NCBI GenBank assembly: GCA_030754035.1
Contig: JASMBC010000004.1
Coordinates: 1 to 64,000, forward strand
DNA from: Arenicellales bacterium
Lineage (GTDB): Bacteria; Pseudomonadota; Gammaproteobacteria; Arenicellales; UBA868
DNA length: 64,000 nt
Direction: 5' to 3'
Every line of letters starts with the position of its first letter. Position 1 is the stretch's first letter. Position numbers and translations under genes: made by a program. This document shows positions 24,237-33,195 of this stretch, in pieces. The notes below the pieces were generated by a model, which saw only the letters and a program-made list of their open reading frames with translations, was not told the origin of the DNA and made no database searches.

Positions 24237-25199
24237 ATGAAACAAACAAAGAATGGATCCGCCAACCGCTCGATTCCGATAGTTATCGCGGTTGTGGGGG
24301 TATTCCCCCTCGCATGGCTTTTCCGCGCGCAGGGGCCAGGCGACTGGATTATCGCCGTACTTCTCGCGTCTGCATCCGTCGCGCCACTGTTGCAAACGGA
24401 ACCAAACCGGAAGTTCCGCTTTTCGTACCCGATAGCCGGGCCGGCCCTGGTTCTGGTTAACCTTGCGGCAGGGTGCTTCTTTACCCGCCTCTATGGTTCC
24501 TACAACGCCCTGCTGCTGTTCGGCGGCTTTTTACTGTGTTCTTCGCTTGCCTGTCACCTGGCCTGCCAAACCGGCCGCTCGCGACTGTTCAAAAATACGC
24601 TCATCGTCAACGGGATCTTCACGGCGGCCCTGATACTCACCGTGCCACAGGTCAACGGAATCTCGGTGTTGTTCCGGTACATAAAGGTCCCGACGACCGT
24701 GAGTCTTTATCCGGCAGGGGCGGATACATACTCCGAGAACATGCGTTCGCGCCAGCCGTTGAAAATTTCCGACGGCCGCGTGGTTGAAGTGGCGCTGCAC
24801 ACGCCGAAGGTAAAAAAGACGGACCGGGCAGCCAGGCTTCTTTTGCGCCCGCACCGTCCTTCCGGGTTCGAGATCCACTCGATCGAATTGTTGAGCTTCG
24901 TGGGATTCAACGGCAAAACGCTCGAAAAACTGAATGGACTGGAACTCGAGACGCTGAAAATCACGTCCACGGGCAAGCCGGTGGCCACCACGCTGCATCC
25001 CGAATACATGGAGATCGCACGCACGATATCGGGGCTAGTCGTCGACGTACCGTATTCGATCGATCAGGGCGTGCTCGATTTCAACCTTGCCCGCCGCCGC
25101 AACACGATCAGCGCCGTGGTTCACTGGCAACTCGTTTTTTTCCTTTTCGTGCTGTTGGCTCCGGTTTCGCGGGGACGGTGGGCCGCGCATGATGCCTGA
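24237..25199 (+). CDS. Hypothetical inner-membrane protein with periplasmic domain
   Basis: The protein has 320 residues and I do not recognise a family. Five hydrophobic segments in the first 135 residues (about 13-30, 35-52, 64-80, 85-105 and 115-135) are followed by a soluble stretch of about 160 residues rich in beta-like sequence (VVEVALHTPKVKK, FEIHSIELLSFVG). A final membrane segment lies near 297-316. That shape suggests a glycan- or lipid-related membrane protein with an external domain. It overlaps the next membrane gene by about 11 bp, so they are translationally coupled. It is the first gene of the inserted segment. Confidence 0.65.
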   Translation: MKQTKNGSANRSIPIVIAVVGVFPLAWLFRAQGPGDWIIAVLLASASVAPLLQTEPNRKFRFSYPIAGPALVLVNLAAGCFFTRLYGSYNALLLFGGFLLCSSLACHLACQTGRSRLFKNTLIVNGIFTAALILTVPQVNGISVLFRYIKVPTTVSLYPAGADTYSENMRSRQPLKISDGRVVEVALHTPKVKKTDRAARLLLRPHRPSGFEIHSIELLSFVGFNGKTLEKLNGLELETLKITSTGKPVATTLHPEYMEIARTISGLVVDVPYSIDQGVLDFNLARRRNTISAVVHWQLVFFLFVLLAPVSRGRWAAHDA

Positions 25200-26406
25200 G
25201 CCAAGGAACAGGCACTACACCAAAACCGAAGCCGCGGTGCCGTGGTGGATTTGGGTGTTGCTCCTGCATGCATTCGCTGTGTACATGTTGTACTACGGGA
25301 TCTACAAAGGGGGATGGGGGGGCAGTACCGCAGACCAGATTATTCCCTTGAGCCTGGCGCACGAAAACAATTTCGCTGTCTGGTGGGCCGGAGTCTGCCT
25401 TCTTATTCCGGGGTTGCTGTTCTTCATGCTGGGTGCGCGCGATGCCCTGGCGATACGTGACCGCGTAATGTGGATTTCTCTCGCGCTCGTGGTCCTGGGG
25501 TTATCCTTGGACGAGGTGGGATCACTGCACGAGCGGGTTAGTCTCATAGGCGGATGGTGGGCACTGCTGCCGTTCGGGGTAATCGGCTCTGCCGTATTCG
25601 GATACGGCATAGTTCGGATGTTGCGCCAGCACGGTAGTAGGGGCAGCGGGCTTCTGGTGATGATCAGTCTCGGCCTGTTCTTCAGTGTTGCCGCACTCGA
25701 GGAACTAGAATCGATTCATTTTTTCGCAAAACCCTGGCGAGGTTGGAGACTCATTGCCGAGGAGGTGATAGAGCTCGGTGCAGAGTCCCTCCTGATTCTA
25801 GCCGCGGTCTTGCAGATAAGTACGCTAACGGGCCAATCATTGAACAGGATATCGATATTGGTGATGCCGAAAAACGTGCGCGCCTTCGACACGCTGGTTT
25901 TCGTGGCATTGCTGGGGCACGTTGCCACAGCGGTCTTGCTGATCCCGGAAGACCGGTCATGGGGGGGCGGAAATCCTGAGATCTGGTATCCCATGGCGGT
26001 ATTCCTTCTGGTAGCCTTTCACTTTCTGCATGTACCAGTCGGTTTTGAGCGACGTTTCGTCGAACGTGTCCTGGTGGCGTCGGCCTTCGTGTTGCTGTCC
26101 ATGGGGCAGACGTACAACTTCGGGGAGTACCTCGTGGCGTGGTTTCCGAATATCATGGAGGCATCGTTTTACGAAAACTGGTTTACGCGCACATCGGTAA
26201 CGCTGCTTCCCGTTGTTCTCATCGCGGCGTTTACGGTTTCGTGGAAGACGCTACTCCTGCACCTATTGGCGTCTGTCGCGTTGCTGGTGCTATTGAGTGA
26301 AGGGTCGCTGTATTTCGAGACGTACTACCTGTTCAGCGGCATTGTCGCTTGCATAGCTTATCGACTTCTCGTGACCGGTAAAACCAGCGCCCGTGATGGG
26401 ATCTAA
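25189..26406 (+). CDS. Hypothetical multi-pass membrane protein with paired acidic motifs
   Basis: The protein has 405 residues. The frame is open further 5', but ATG 25189 (with a second ATG at 25192) sits in a normal overlap with the upstream gene. About eleven hydrophobic segments are visible. Two intramembrane acidic motifs stand out: LSLDEVGSLHERVSLI and LEELESIHFF, followed by LIAEEVIELGAESLLI. Similar D/E-x-x-H/E repeats are common in uncharacterised bacterial membrane proteins, so the activity is unknown. Overlap with the preceding membrane protein suggests a complex. About 340 bp separate it from the next gene. Confidence 0.62.
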   Translation: MMPEPRNRHYTKTEAAVPWWIWVLLLHAFAVYMLYYGIYKGGWGGSTADQIIPLSLAHENNFAVWWAGVCLLIPGLLFFMLGARDALAIRDRVMWISLALVVLGLSLDEVGSLHERVSLIGGWWALLPFGVIGSAVFGYGIVRMLRQHGSRGSGLLVMISLGLFFSVAALEELESIHFFAKPWRGWRLIAEEVIELGAESLLILAAVLQISTLTGQSLNRISILVMPKNVRAFDTLVFVALLGHVATAVLLIPEDRSWGGGNPEIWYPMAVFLLVAFHFLHVPVGFERRFVERVLVASAFVLLSMGQTYNFGEYLVAWFPNIMEASFYENWFTRTSVTLLPVVLIAAFTVSWKTLLLHLLASVALLVLLSEGSLYFETYYLFSGIVACIAYRLLVTGKTSARDGI

Positions 26407-26748
26407 TAGACCCCGAGGTCAAAAATTGTGGATCCTGGACAATCCGACGATAGCGTCATTGTGGCAATGATGGAAGAACCACGCTTCGATAAACTGTCGG
26501 GCTTCTTCAATTTCCTCAGGCATCTGCGCTGACTCAGCCATCGTGCTCTCGCTTAGCGTAGTTTCCGAAAACGCGGGTGATGCTAACTGTGTGCTATAAC
26601 AGTTCTATTAATACAATATGGTCCTCAATTCCCAAAGTCGATTGGCGGCCACGTCTCATCGTAGGACAATATTAGACTAGACGATGGACTTTCTTTTCTG
26701 GCTCATATCGAAAAGAGCCTGCCGTTCAGTACGCCGAAGGGCATCCTT
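26407..26748. other. Intergenic region within the island
   Basis: A 40-codon minus-strand frame (26419-26541, MAESAQMPEEIEEARQFIEA...) has an amphipathic start but no strong ribosome site, so I leave it as a weak candidate small gene. The region also marks the change from the higher-GC membrane-protein pair to the AT-richer genes on the right. Confidence 0.35.
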
Positions 26749-28014
26749 ATGTTGAGCAAGAAAACAATAGTTATCGGTAATCTGCTTTCATTGGCTGGTG
26801 CCTTGTTATTTCTGACGCTGTTTTTTATTGGTCCAGATCAAAGCGCTCTAATCAATTCTTTCGGATCAAAGTGGGTTCGGGCCTACTTTAGCCCGCACCA
26901 ATCTCAAACCGAAGGTCTATTGGAGGAGGTGCGTAAAGGCCAGATTGATCGGGCGAAGAAACTAGTTCAGACGAAATGGCAAAGTATTGCGAAAAAAGAC
27001 AGGGTTTATCCCTTAAAAAGGAAACTACTACTTGCCATTGCAAAAGAACTGCACAGACAGGGCCAGTATGACGAACTTTACCGCTGGGCCACGCAGTGGC
27101 AAAAGTTGGATAGGCGTGATATTGATGCTATAGCTTTTTTGTATGAAGCTTTATATCGGTTGCCGGACCAGAAAATTGAAGGACTGGAGGGGCTAAAAAG
27201 GGAGTGGTGGCGCTTTCCATACAACTCAATGCTTACAAGATTCTACTATGCCGCTCTGATGGAGCAGGGCCTCAAAGATGACGCAAAAGTAGTATACAAA
27301 CTGGCCATTGACAAGATGCGGCTTATGTCAGACCCGGAGGAGGGTTTGATCGATCTGACTCAAGCTTTCAAGGGTTGGAAACTAACACTTTACTCAACCC
27401 CTATCCTTACTAGTGACTCGGATTATGAAAGTTATGTTAACTCACGAGAGGGTCTCGCCAGGACTTGGGAACTGATTAACGATTTTTTAAAAGGTAGGAG
27501 CCTAACTAAGTACCCAACCCAACATGGTTTGACGCCGACTCAACAGGCCAAATATTGGGTTCGCCAAGGTGCTCTTTCCAAGATCACCTTCGGCAAATTG
27601 CTTGCTGGGATGAGGAAACCTGTAAAAGTGGTCAAGACCCAGCGCCCAAGATTTATTCTTACTAACGAACATTGGCTTGGCCTAGTCATTGATCTAGATT
27701 CTAAGTTTACCGCCCTTCGCGTTGACTTACCCCCAGGGTTAAACATCCAGATAGGTGCCATCAGGCTACGTATCGGATCAATTGTTCAACGCATTCCATT
27801 GGACAAGATTGAAGTCAAAAATATGGATCGGATCGGTGCCGTACTGAGCACTGCACACAGCGCGGATCCATATCTTTCTTTTTCAGTGCAGGATTCTCTG
27901 AGTAGCGGCGGGGCTAAGAACAACACAAACATAGTTGTAGAACTAGATGCACAGCTGGCAACATTAGTGGGAAATATTCCACCGGCTGATTGGTTCATGA
28001 GTAACAAAGATTGA
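26749..28014 (+). CDS. Membrane-anchored TPR-like protein of unknown function
   Basis: This 421-residue protein has one N-terminal hydrophobic segment (about 7-27), which is probably an uncleaved anchor with the rest in the periplasm. The middle (about 55-210) is a run of helical pairs such as RKGQIDRAKKLVQ, HRQGQYDELYRWATQW and LKDDAKVVYKLAIDKM, the usual look of TPR-like superhelices. The C-terminal third is rich in beta-like stretches. I do not recognise the whole. It ends in a four-base overlap with the CotH-kinase gene (TTGA), so the two are translated together. Base composition is noticeably AT-richer than the core genes, consistent with transfer. Confidence 0.65.
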   Translation: MLSKKTIVIGNLLSLAGALLFLTLFFIGPDQSALINSFGSKWVRAYFSPHQSQTEGLLEEVRKGQIDRAKKLVQTKWQSIAKKDRVYPLKRKLLLAIAKELHRQGQYDELYRWATQWQKLDRRDIDAIAFLYEALYRLPDQKIEGLEGLKREWWRFPYNSMLTRFYYAALMEQGLKDDAKVVYKLAIDKMRLMSDPEEGLIDLTQAFKGWKLTLYSTPILTSDSDYESYVNSREGLARTWELINDFLKGRSLTKYPTQHGLTPTQQAKYWVRQGALSKITFGKLLAGMRKPVKVVKTQRPRFILTNEHWLGLVIDLDSKFTALRVDLPPGLNIQIGAIRLRIGSIVQRIPLDKIEVKNMDRIGAVLSTAHSADPYLSFSVQDSLSSGGAKNNTNIVVELDAQLATLVGNIPPADWFMSNKD

Positions 28015-30794
28015 AAACATTTCCTTTACGCAAACTGCTGCTTTGTTTCTGGGTGCTAACACTGCCGCTCACAATTACCGGTGCTTATTTAGCCTACAAC
28101 GCGCTCGATCGATTTTATACTTTCCAAGTTAGGTATAAAGGTGGGCTCCGGTTATGGGATGTACTGGTATACGAGCGAAATCATTTTGTTCAGAAGGTCC
28201 AGGCGACTTTTTTGCACCGAGTAAAGGGAAGCAAAACTAACTTACCGACCGTGCAAATTTTTGTGCCTAAGGACAATCTAGCCCAGCTTAGGTCCCACAT
28301 GCCGCAATCGGGTTTTGATTACGTAAAGGGCCGCATGTTGCAAGAGGGTGAGCTTAAAAAAATAAAGGTTAAGTACCGTGGAGATTACGCAAGCCACTGG
28401 GCCTGGGAAAAAAAATCGTTAAGGATAAAGACTAATAAAAACAGTCTGTATGAAGGAATGCGACGATTTAATCTACAGGCACCAAAAAGACGAGCTCAAA
28501 TAATCAATTTTCAATCTTTACAGCTCGCGGCTGACATGGATTTACTGGGGCCACGCGCGGAACTTGTGAGGCTATACCTCAACGGCAAAAACCGAGGAAT
28601 CTATGCACTGATAGAGCAATTGGGGGAAATCACGCTACGCAATACCAACTTCATGCCAGGCGATATTTATCGTGGTGAGATGATTGCTAAGGATGGGTTC
28701 ACAAGAAAGGGCAGAGCTTGGTGGGGACTATTTGATTCCCCCTCTTTATGGGACAAGGTAGCCATAAACAACCATTATCAGGACTCAGCTATGGCGCCTC
28801 TGGAGACTCTTATCCGTCTGCTGCAACGCCGTGAGGATCACGAAGCACAACGGCAACTTAGTCAGATACTAGACATGAATTCGTGGGGCCGCTTCAGTGC
28901 TTATCAGGCACTGGCCGCGACCAGGCATTTCACATGGGATCATAACTGGCGCCTTTACTATGATCCCTGGCGGGGCAAGTTTTTTCCCATTGTCTGGGAT
29001 CCTGTGGGCTGGCAGCATAGCCCACTCTCAGCTTTCGCGGTAATTCGGACGAAACTTTTTGATGCGCTGTTCCGAAACGGTGATTTTCTTCGAGCCCGAA
29101 ATTCTGCCTTTAAGGAGTTTTTCAATTCACAAAGGCCGACCACTTTCCTGAAGCATTTATCGGACACAACAGAGTTGATGGAAGAAGAAATAGCGCTGGA
29201 TCCATATTTGAACCCCGGGGATGCCTCATCAGTGGTCACTGCAATGCGAGATTTAGAAAAAAAAGTGGCACAAACGTTTGCGACTATCAAACAAGAATGG
29301 GTCAACGGTGCCAAGCCTGAATCTAGTTTTCATTACAAAGGTAATACCGTTACGTTATCGTTTGGAGGTTATCGGCCAATCCAACGATTGCGCTTGGTAT
29401 TTGCTGAGGCGTTGCACCAAAGTTTTTCGGTCTTTATCAGTCATTTAGTACCAGAGGGAAGAATCTTCACTGATGCGACCGGATCAGTCGAGATCGGTGG
29501 CAGTAATATAATCCTCAATACTGGGTTTTTGTCCAATCATACAGTCAAAAAGAGGTCGGTTAATCGACCGGTCGCTGAGTTAAAGGTCAGTCCTGGCTAC
29601 TATCAAATCACGTTCACGGGTCTTGAATCAGATTTACATTTGATTGGCCTAGATATCGACCGAGGCAATGGCTGGATACCCGCACAGCCCGTCGGTGCCA
29701 TAACTCCCACTGCATTCTCCCAACTTTATGCGCCAGTCGCAGTCGAGATGGTTCCTCCACCCATCATCTGGTCGGGCCAAGTCACGATCGAAGGACATCA
29801 AATTCTGGACCAACCGCTCATTATCGAGCCAGGTACTACCGTGCGCCTGGCTCCGGGAGCAACGGTAGTCTTAAAGCATCGCCTGACAGCAAAAGGAAAT
29901 CCCGAGGCACCGATCCACTTTGTGCCTGCGACGACAGGCCAGGATCCCTGGGGTGCAATCGTGCTGTCAGGCCGGGGTGCGGATGGCTCGATTTTGTCTC
30001 ATTGCGAGATGTCTGACGGCAGCGGCCTTAAGGGAGATCTTTTTGAATACTCAGCGATGCTGTCGATTCATAATGTTAAGAATGTGGTCATATCAGACTG
30101 TCACTTCCGGAATAATCATACGGTCGATGATATGGTTCACGCCGTCTATACCGATATCCGCTTTGAGCGGGTGCGTTTTGAGAATGCACTCTCTGACGCG
30201 CTGGATCTTGATATATCCACGGCTTTTATCAGCGACTCTCACTTTGAGCAAAGTGGTAACGACGCGGTAGATTTGATGGCCACTCAAGCAGTAATCACCG
30301 GATCTGTTTTCAGGAACAATGGCGACAAAGGCATATCAGTCGGAGAAAACAGCAAGTTATATGCTGCTAATAACAAACTTGTGGGCAATGTCGTTGGCGT
30401 CCAGTCGAAAGATCGCTCCACGGCGATTTTGCTCAACCAAACCCTGACGGACAATAAAACTGCTCTACATGCCTACAAAAAGAACTGGCGCTATGGTGAA
30501 GGGGGCGCCATCTTCTTAGGCAAATCGACTGTGAGCGGCGGCGAAATCAGCGCTGCTGCCGAGAAACGCTCAGCTATCCAGATTTTTGACTCCTACCTTG
30601 AGATACCAGCAGAAGGTAAACGGGTCGATACCATTGCTGTCGATGATGATAGTTTCAGCTCTGCGCTACAAAACGATCTTTTCCCCGATTCAGATGTCGT
30701 TGATCCAAAATTGATGGAGCAGTTGGAAGGCATTCCCGCCCACCTGCTAAAGCGTGTTGCACTTACCCGGCGGGGGAGCCTTATTGATGGCTGA
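28011..30794 (+). CDS. CotH-kinase domain protein with C-terminal right-handed beta-helix
   Basis: The protein has 927 residues and starts with TTG overlapping the previous stop; the anchor begins right after it, which supports this start. Residues about 8-28 are a signal anchor. The CotH kinase-like domain spans about 80-400. It shows VKYRGDYASHW (121-130), WEKKSLRIK with the probable catalytic lysine (about 135-136), AELVRLYLNGKNRGIYALIE, and the catalytic-type Asp310 in FTWDHNWRLYYDP and Asp330 in VWDPVGW. Residues about 600-830 are short repeats (ISDCHFRNN, ISDSHFEQSGNDAVD, ITGSVFRNN) typical of a parallel beta-helix, as in carbohydrate-active proteins. CotH kinases phosphorylate secreted coat proteins in Bacillus; targets in Gram-negatives are unknown. 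A surface-polymer or envelope role is an inference. Confidence 0.85.
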   Translation: MKTFPLRKLLLCFWVLTLPLTITGAYLAYNALDRFYTFQVRYKGGLRLWDVLVYERNHFVQKVQATFLHRVKGSKTNLPTVQIFVPKDNLAQLRSHMPQSGFDYVKGRMLQEGELKKIKVKYRGDYASHWAWEKKSLRIKTNKNSLYEGMRRFNLQAPKRRAQIINFQSLQLAADMDLLGPRAELVRLYLNGKNRGIYALIEQLGEITLRNTNFMPGDIYRGEMIAKDGFTRKGRAWWGLFDSPSLWDKVAINNHYQDSAMAPLETLIRLLQRREDHEAQRQLSQILDMNSWGRFSAYQALAATRHFTWDHNWRLYYDPWRGKFFPIVWDPVGWQHSPLSAFAVIRTKLFDALFRNGDFLRARNSAFKEFFNSQRPTTFLKHLSDTTELMEEEIALDPYLNPGDASSVVTAMRDLEKKVAQTFATIKQEWVNGAKPESSFHYKGNTVTLSFGGYRPIQRLRLVFAEALHQSFSVFISHLVPEGRIFTDATGSVEIGGSNIILNTGFLSNHTVKKRSVNRPVAELKVSPGYYQITFTGLESDLHLIGLDIDRGNGWIPAQPVGAITPTAFSQLYAPVAVEMVPPPIIWSGQVTIEGHQILDQPLIIEPGTTVRLAPGATVVLKHRLTAKGNPEAPIHFVPATTGQDPWGAIVLSGRGADGSILSHCEMSDGSGLKGDLFEYSAMLSIHNVKNVVISDCHFRNNHTVDDMVHAVYTDIRFERVRFENALSDALDLDISTAFISDSHFEQSGNDAVDLMATQAVITGSVFRNNGDKGISVGENSKLYAANNKLVGNVVGVQSKDRSTAILLNQTLTDNKTALHAYKKNWRYGEGGAIFLGKSTVSGGEISAAAEKRSAIQIFDSYLEIPAEGKRVDTIAVDDDSFSSALQNDLFPDSDVVDPKLMEQLEGIPAHLLKRVALTRRGSLIDG

Positions 30795-30898
30795 GATAAG
30801 AGAAAGGGTTGCAGCTGATGTCGAACCCGTAATAGTGGGCCCATTGGTAAGCTACTGGCATCATTAGCAGCGCTCCTTGAGCGCAAATACCTGTTCCT

Positions 30899-30931
30899 TT
30901 TCAATCGATCGCACCGATCCTTAGGGTGATC
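30899..30931. repeat. Direct repeat, right copy: intact 3' end of the tusA-like gene
   Basis: 33 bp matching 23781-23813 at 31 positions (mismatches C/T and T/C). It includes the stop and last ten codons of the intact tusA homolog. The copies have the same orientation, 7.1 kb apart, bracketing the membrane and CotH genes. A small hairpin (GCGCTC at 30870-30875, GAGCGC at 30879-30884) lies just left of it. Confidence 0.75.
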
Positions 30932-31134
30932 TTCACCTCGTTGTCACCGTCGACCGTTTCTAGTACCTGGTGGCCATTGATCCGGCACCAGGCTGGAATG
31001 TCGTTCAGTGCGCCGGGGTCAGTGCAATGCACCACCAGCACGTCGCCGGGCGCGAGCGTTCGCGCTCGGTCCTGGGTACGGATCACTGGCAGCGGACACA
31101 AAAGACCCGTGGTATCGAGCGTGTACTCGCTCAC
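30901..31134 (-). CDS. TusA-family sulfurtransferase
   Basis: This 77-residue protein has the family's LLCPLPVIRT motif, containing the CPxP cysteine that carries persulfide sulfur, and a two-strand, two-helix length. TusA proteins relay sulfur to thiolation enzymes in tRNA modification, sulfur oxidation or molybdopterin synthesis. Its start overlaps the stop of the PP-loop gene as ATGA, so the two are cotranslated and TusA likely delivers sulfur to that enzyme (inference). Its 3' end is the repeat that flanks the island. Confidence 0.9.
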   Translation of the reverse strand: MSEYTLDTTGLLCPLPVIRTQDRARTLAPGDVLVVHCTDPGALNDIPAWCRINGHQVLETVDGDNEVKITLRIGAID

Positions 31135-32198
31135 ACGTACCAGTCCCGGGGCACCTGGTTGGGCGACAGCGGAACCACAGACAGCAAACGCTCGCTGCCA
31201 TCGGCCATGACGGCCCGAAAACTGACACTGTCCGCGTTGCGGCCTTGACCAAAGCGCGCTGCAATGCGCGCCGCCAGTTCGAAGTCGCCGGCAGCCACTT
31301 CACCCTCGATCAGGGTCAGCGGTCCGCCATGGCTGGTCATCTCCAGATGCGCGAAGTGCCCCCGGTAGCCCTGCAGGTAGCGGGTTTCACCTGCATCGCG
31401 GGCAACGATCAGTTTGAAGTGGGGGCGGGGCCGCAGGTGACGACCCACCTTGAGCAGCATGATGTCGTCCAATTCGTAGCGCTTCTCACCGCGAGCCTGC
31501 CACAGGTCCCGCAACTTACTGGCATAAGAAGCATCGGTCAGGAAACAGCAACCACCTGCCGGCTGAGCGTATTCTTCTATACCGTACTCGGCCGCCAACG
31601 CCATCTGCGGCTTACGGCTGCGGCCGCTGAAACCGTAGAGGCGTTCCCGGTCTACCCAGCCTTCGCGCTCGGGCAGAGTCGGTGGCTGCAAGCGGGCGCA
31701 CAGAGGTCGCAACAACAGGTCGTGCGCACCGGATTCGCGCGCCACCACTGGTAAAGTATCGCGTCGCTGGGACATCGGCCGCTGGCCTACCACTTCGCCG
31801 GTAATGATGAAATCAAAGCCATTTTGCTCCAGCCACTGGCGCGCTTTGCCGACCATGAACGACTTGCAGTCAAGGCAGGGGTTCAAGTTGGCGCCGTAGC
31901 CATGCCGAGGCTTGAGCAATACGTCCTTGTATTCCTCAATCACGTCGATAATGTGTAGGCGCATACCCAGTTGCTCGGCCACCCACAGGGCGTTGTTGCG
32001 CCGGGGCATCTTCTGCCGGGTGCTGCGGATGGCGTGAGTATGGCCCTCAACGCAAAACCCGGTGAAGAAGTTTAAGCCCTCCACGTGCACCCCCTGAGCC
32101 TGCACCACAAGTGCGGCCAGCATCGAGTCCAACCCGCCCGAGATCAACGCGACTGCACGGCGTGGTGCCGGGCAGTGCTCGTTCAATGCTCTTTTCAT
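31131..32198 (-). CDS. PP-loop ATPase of the ThiI/MnmA tRNA-thiolase type
   Basis: The protein has 355 residues from the ATG at 32198; the frame continues upstream to 32288 but without support. The ATP-binding PP-loop is seen as ALISGGLDSM (residues about 17-26). Cysteines in NPCLDCKSFMVGKA and GGCCFL suggest a persulfide or metal site of the tRNA thiolases. It lacks the THUMP region of standard ThiI and has no clear MnmA C-terminal region. Proteins of this kind are often annotated as tRNA-thiouridylase-like or ThiI-like. The TusA homolog encoded next to it suggests that it adds sulfur to a tRNA base. It is divergent from glyQ with a short shared control region. Confidence 0.8.
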   Translation of the reverse strand: MKRALNEHCPAPRRAVALISGGLDSMLAALVVQAQGVHVEGLNFFTGFCVEGHTHAIRSTRQKMPRRNNALWVAEQLGMRLHIIDVIEEYKDVLLKPRHGYGANLNPCLDCKSFMVGKARQWLEQNGFDFIITGEVVGQRPMSQRRDTLPVVARESGAHDLLLRPLCARLQPPTLPEREGWVDRERLYGFSGRSRKPQMALAAEYGIEEYAQPAGGCCFLTDASYASKLRDLWQARGEKRYELDDIMLLKVGRHLRPRPHFKLIVARDAGETRYLQGYRGHFAHLEMTSHGGPLTLIEGEVAAGDFELAARIAARFGQGRNADSVSFRAVMADGSERLLSVVPLSPNQVPRDWYV

Positions 32199-32322
32199 CG
32201 GCACAAATTCTACCAACCCGGACAGCTCGTGGTGGCACCTGGCTGCTGCCAACTGCGGTTGCTCTTGGAACCAGCCGGTATAATGCACCGCTTGGGCGCG
32301 ACCTATCGGGGGGCTTGAAACG

Positions 32323-33195
32323 TTGCATTTCCAGGACCTGATCCTGAGCCTCCAGCACTACTGGGCCGGCCAAGGCTGCGTCATCATGCAGCCTTACGAC
32401 ATGGAGGTGGGTGCCGGCACCTTTCACACTGCGACTTTTCTCGCCGCGGTTGGACCGGAGCCGCTGCGCGCTGCCTACGTGCAACCTTCTCGGCGCCCGA
32501 CCGATGGACGTTACGGCGACAACCCCAACCGGCTGCAGCACTACTTCCAGTTCCAGGTCATTCTCAAACCTTCGCCGGACGACTTCCAGGACTTGTACCT
32601 CGCTTCGCTGGAGAGCCTCGGCATCAGTTTTCGCCGGGACGACGTGCGCTTCGTCGAGGATGACTGGGAATCACCGACGCTGGGCGCCTGGGGACTGGGC
32701 TGGGAGGTCTGGCTGAACGGCATGGAGATCTCGCAGTTCACCTATTTCCAACAGGTAGGCGGCCTCGACTGCCGGCCGGTTACGGGTGAGATCACCTACG
32801 GGTTGGAGCGCATCGCTCTATACCTACAGGGGGTTGATAGCGTATTTGACCTGCAATGGAACAAAAACTTCAGTTACGGCGACCTCTACCACCAGAATGA
32901 GGTTGAACAGTCCGCCTACAATTTCGAGCATGCTGCCGTACCCGAGCTGTTCCACCATTTCGAGGCCTGTGAGGCGGCCTGCAGCCGCCTGCTCGAAGCT
33001 CAGCTGCCATTGCCTGCCTACGAGCAGGTCCTGCAGGCTTCGCATACTTTCAACCTGCTGGACGCACGCCGGGCAATCGGGGTGACCGAGCGAGCGCGCT
33101 ACATCGGCCGAATCAGGCTACTGGCGCGGGCCGTAGCGCGGACTTATTACCAAAGTCGCGAGACTTTGGGCTTTCCGCGCGGCAGCAGCGAATGA
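32323..33195 (+). CDS. glyQ: Glycyl-tRNA synthetase alpha subunit
   Basis: The subunit has 290 residues. It starts with TTG; the first residues, [20 protein letters not shown], match the normal start of GlyQ, so a few N-terminal residues may be missing relative to longer homologs (303 in E. coli). Class II features are [37 protein letters not shown] and [22 protein letters not shown]. Together with GlyS it forms the alpha2-beta2 enzyme that charges tRNA-Gly. It overlaps glyS by ATGA. Confidence 0.95.
   Translation: MHFQDLILSLQHYWAGQGCVIMQPYDMEVGAGTFHTATFLAAVGPEPLRAAYVQPSRRPTDGRYGDNPNRLQHYFQFQVILKPSPDDFQDLYLASLESLGISFRRDDVRFVEDDWESPTLGAWGLGWEVWLNGMEISQFTYFQQVGGLDCRPVTGEITYGLERIALYLQGVDSVFDLQWNKNFSYGDLYHQNEVEQSAYNFEHAAVPELFHHFEACEAACSRLLEAQLPLPAYEQVLQASHTFNLLDARRAIGVTERARYIGRIRLLARAVARTYYQSRETLGFPRGSSE

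Noticed and set aside
24180-24460. Frame at 24182-24460 overlapping the first island gene
   Set aside because: It overlaps the membrane gene in another frame and its residues are rich in arginine and proline without any motif.
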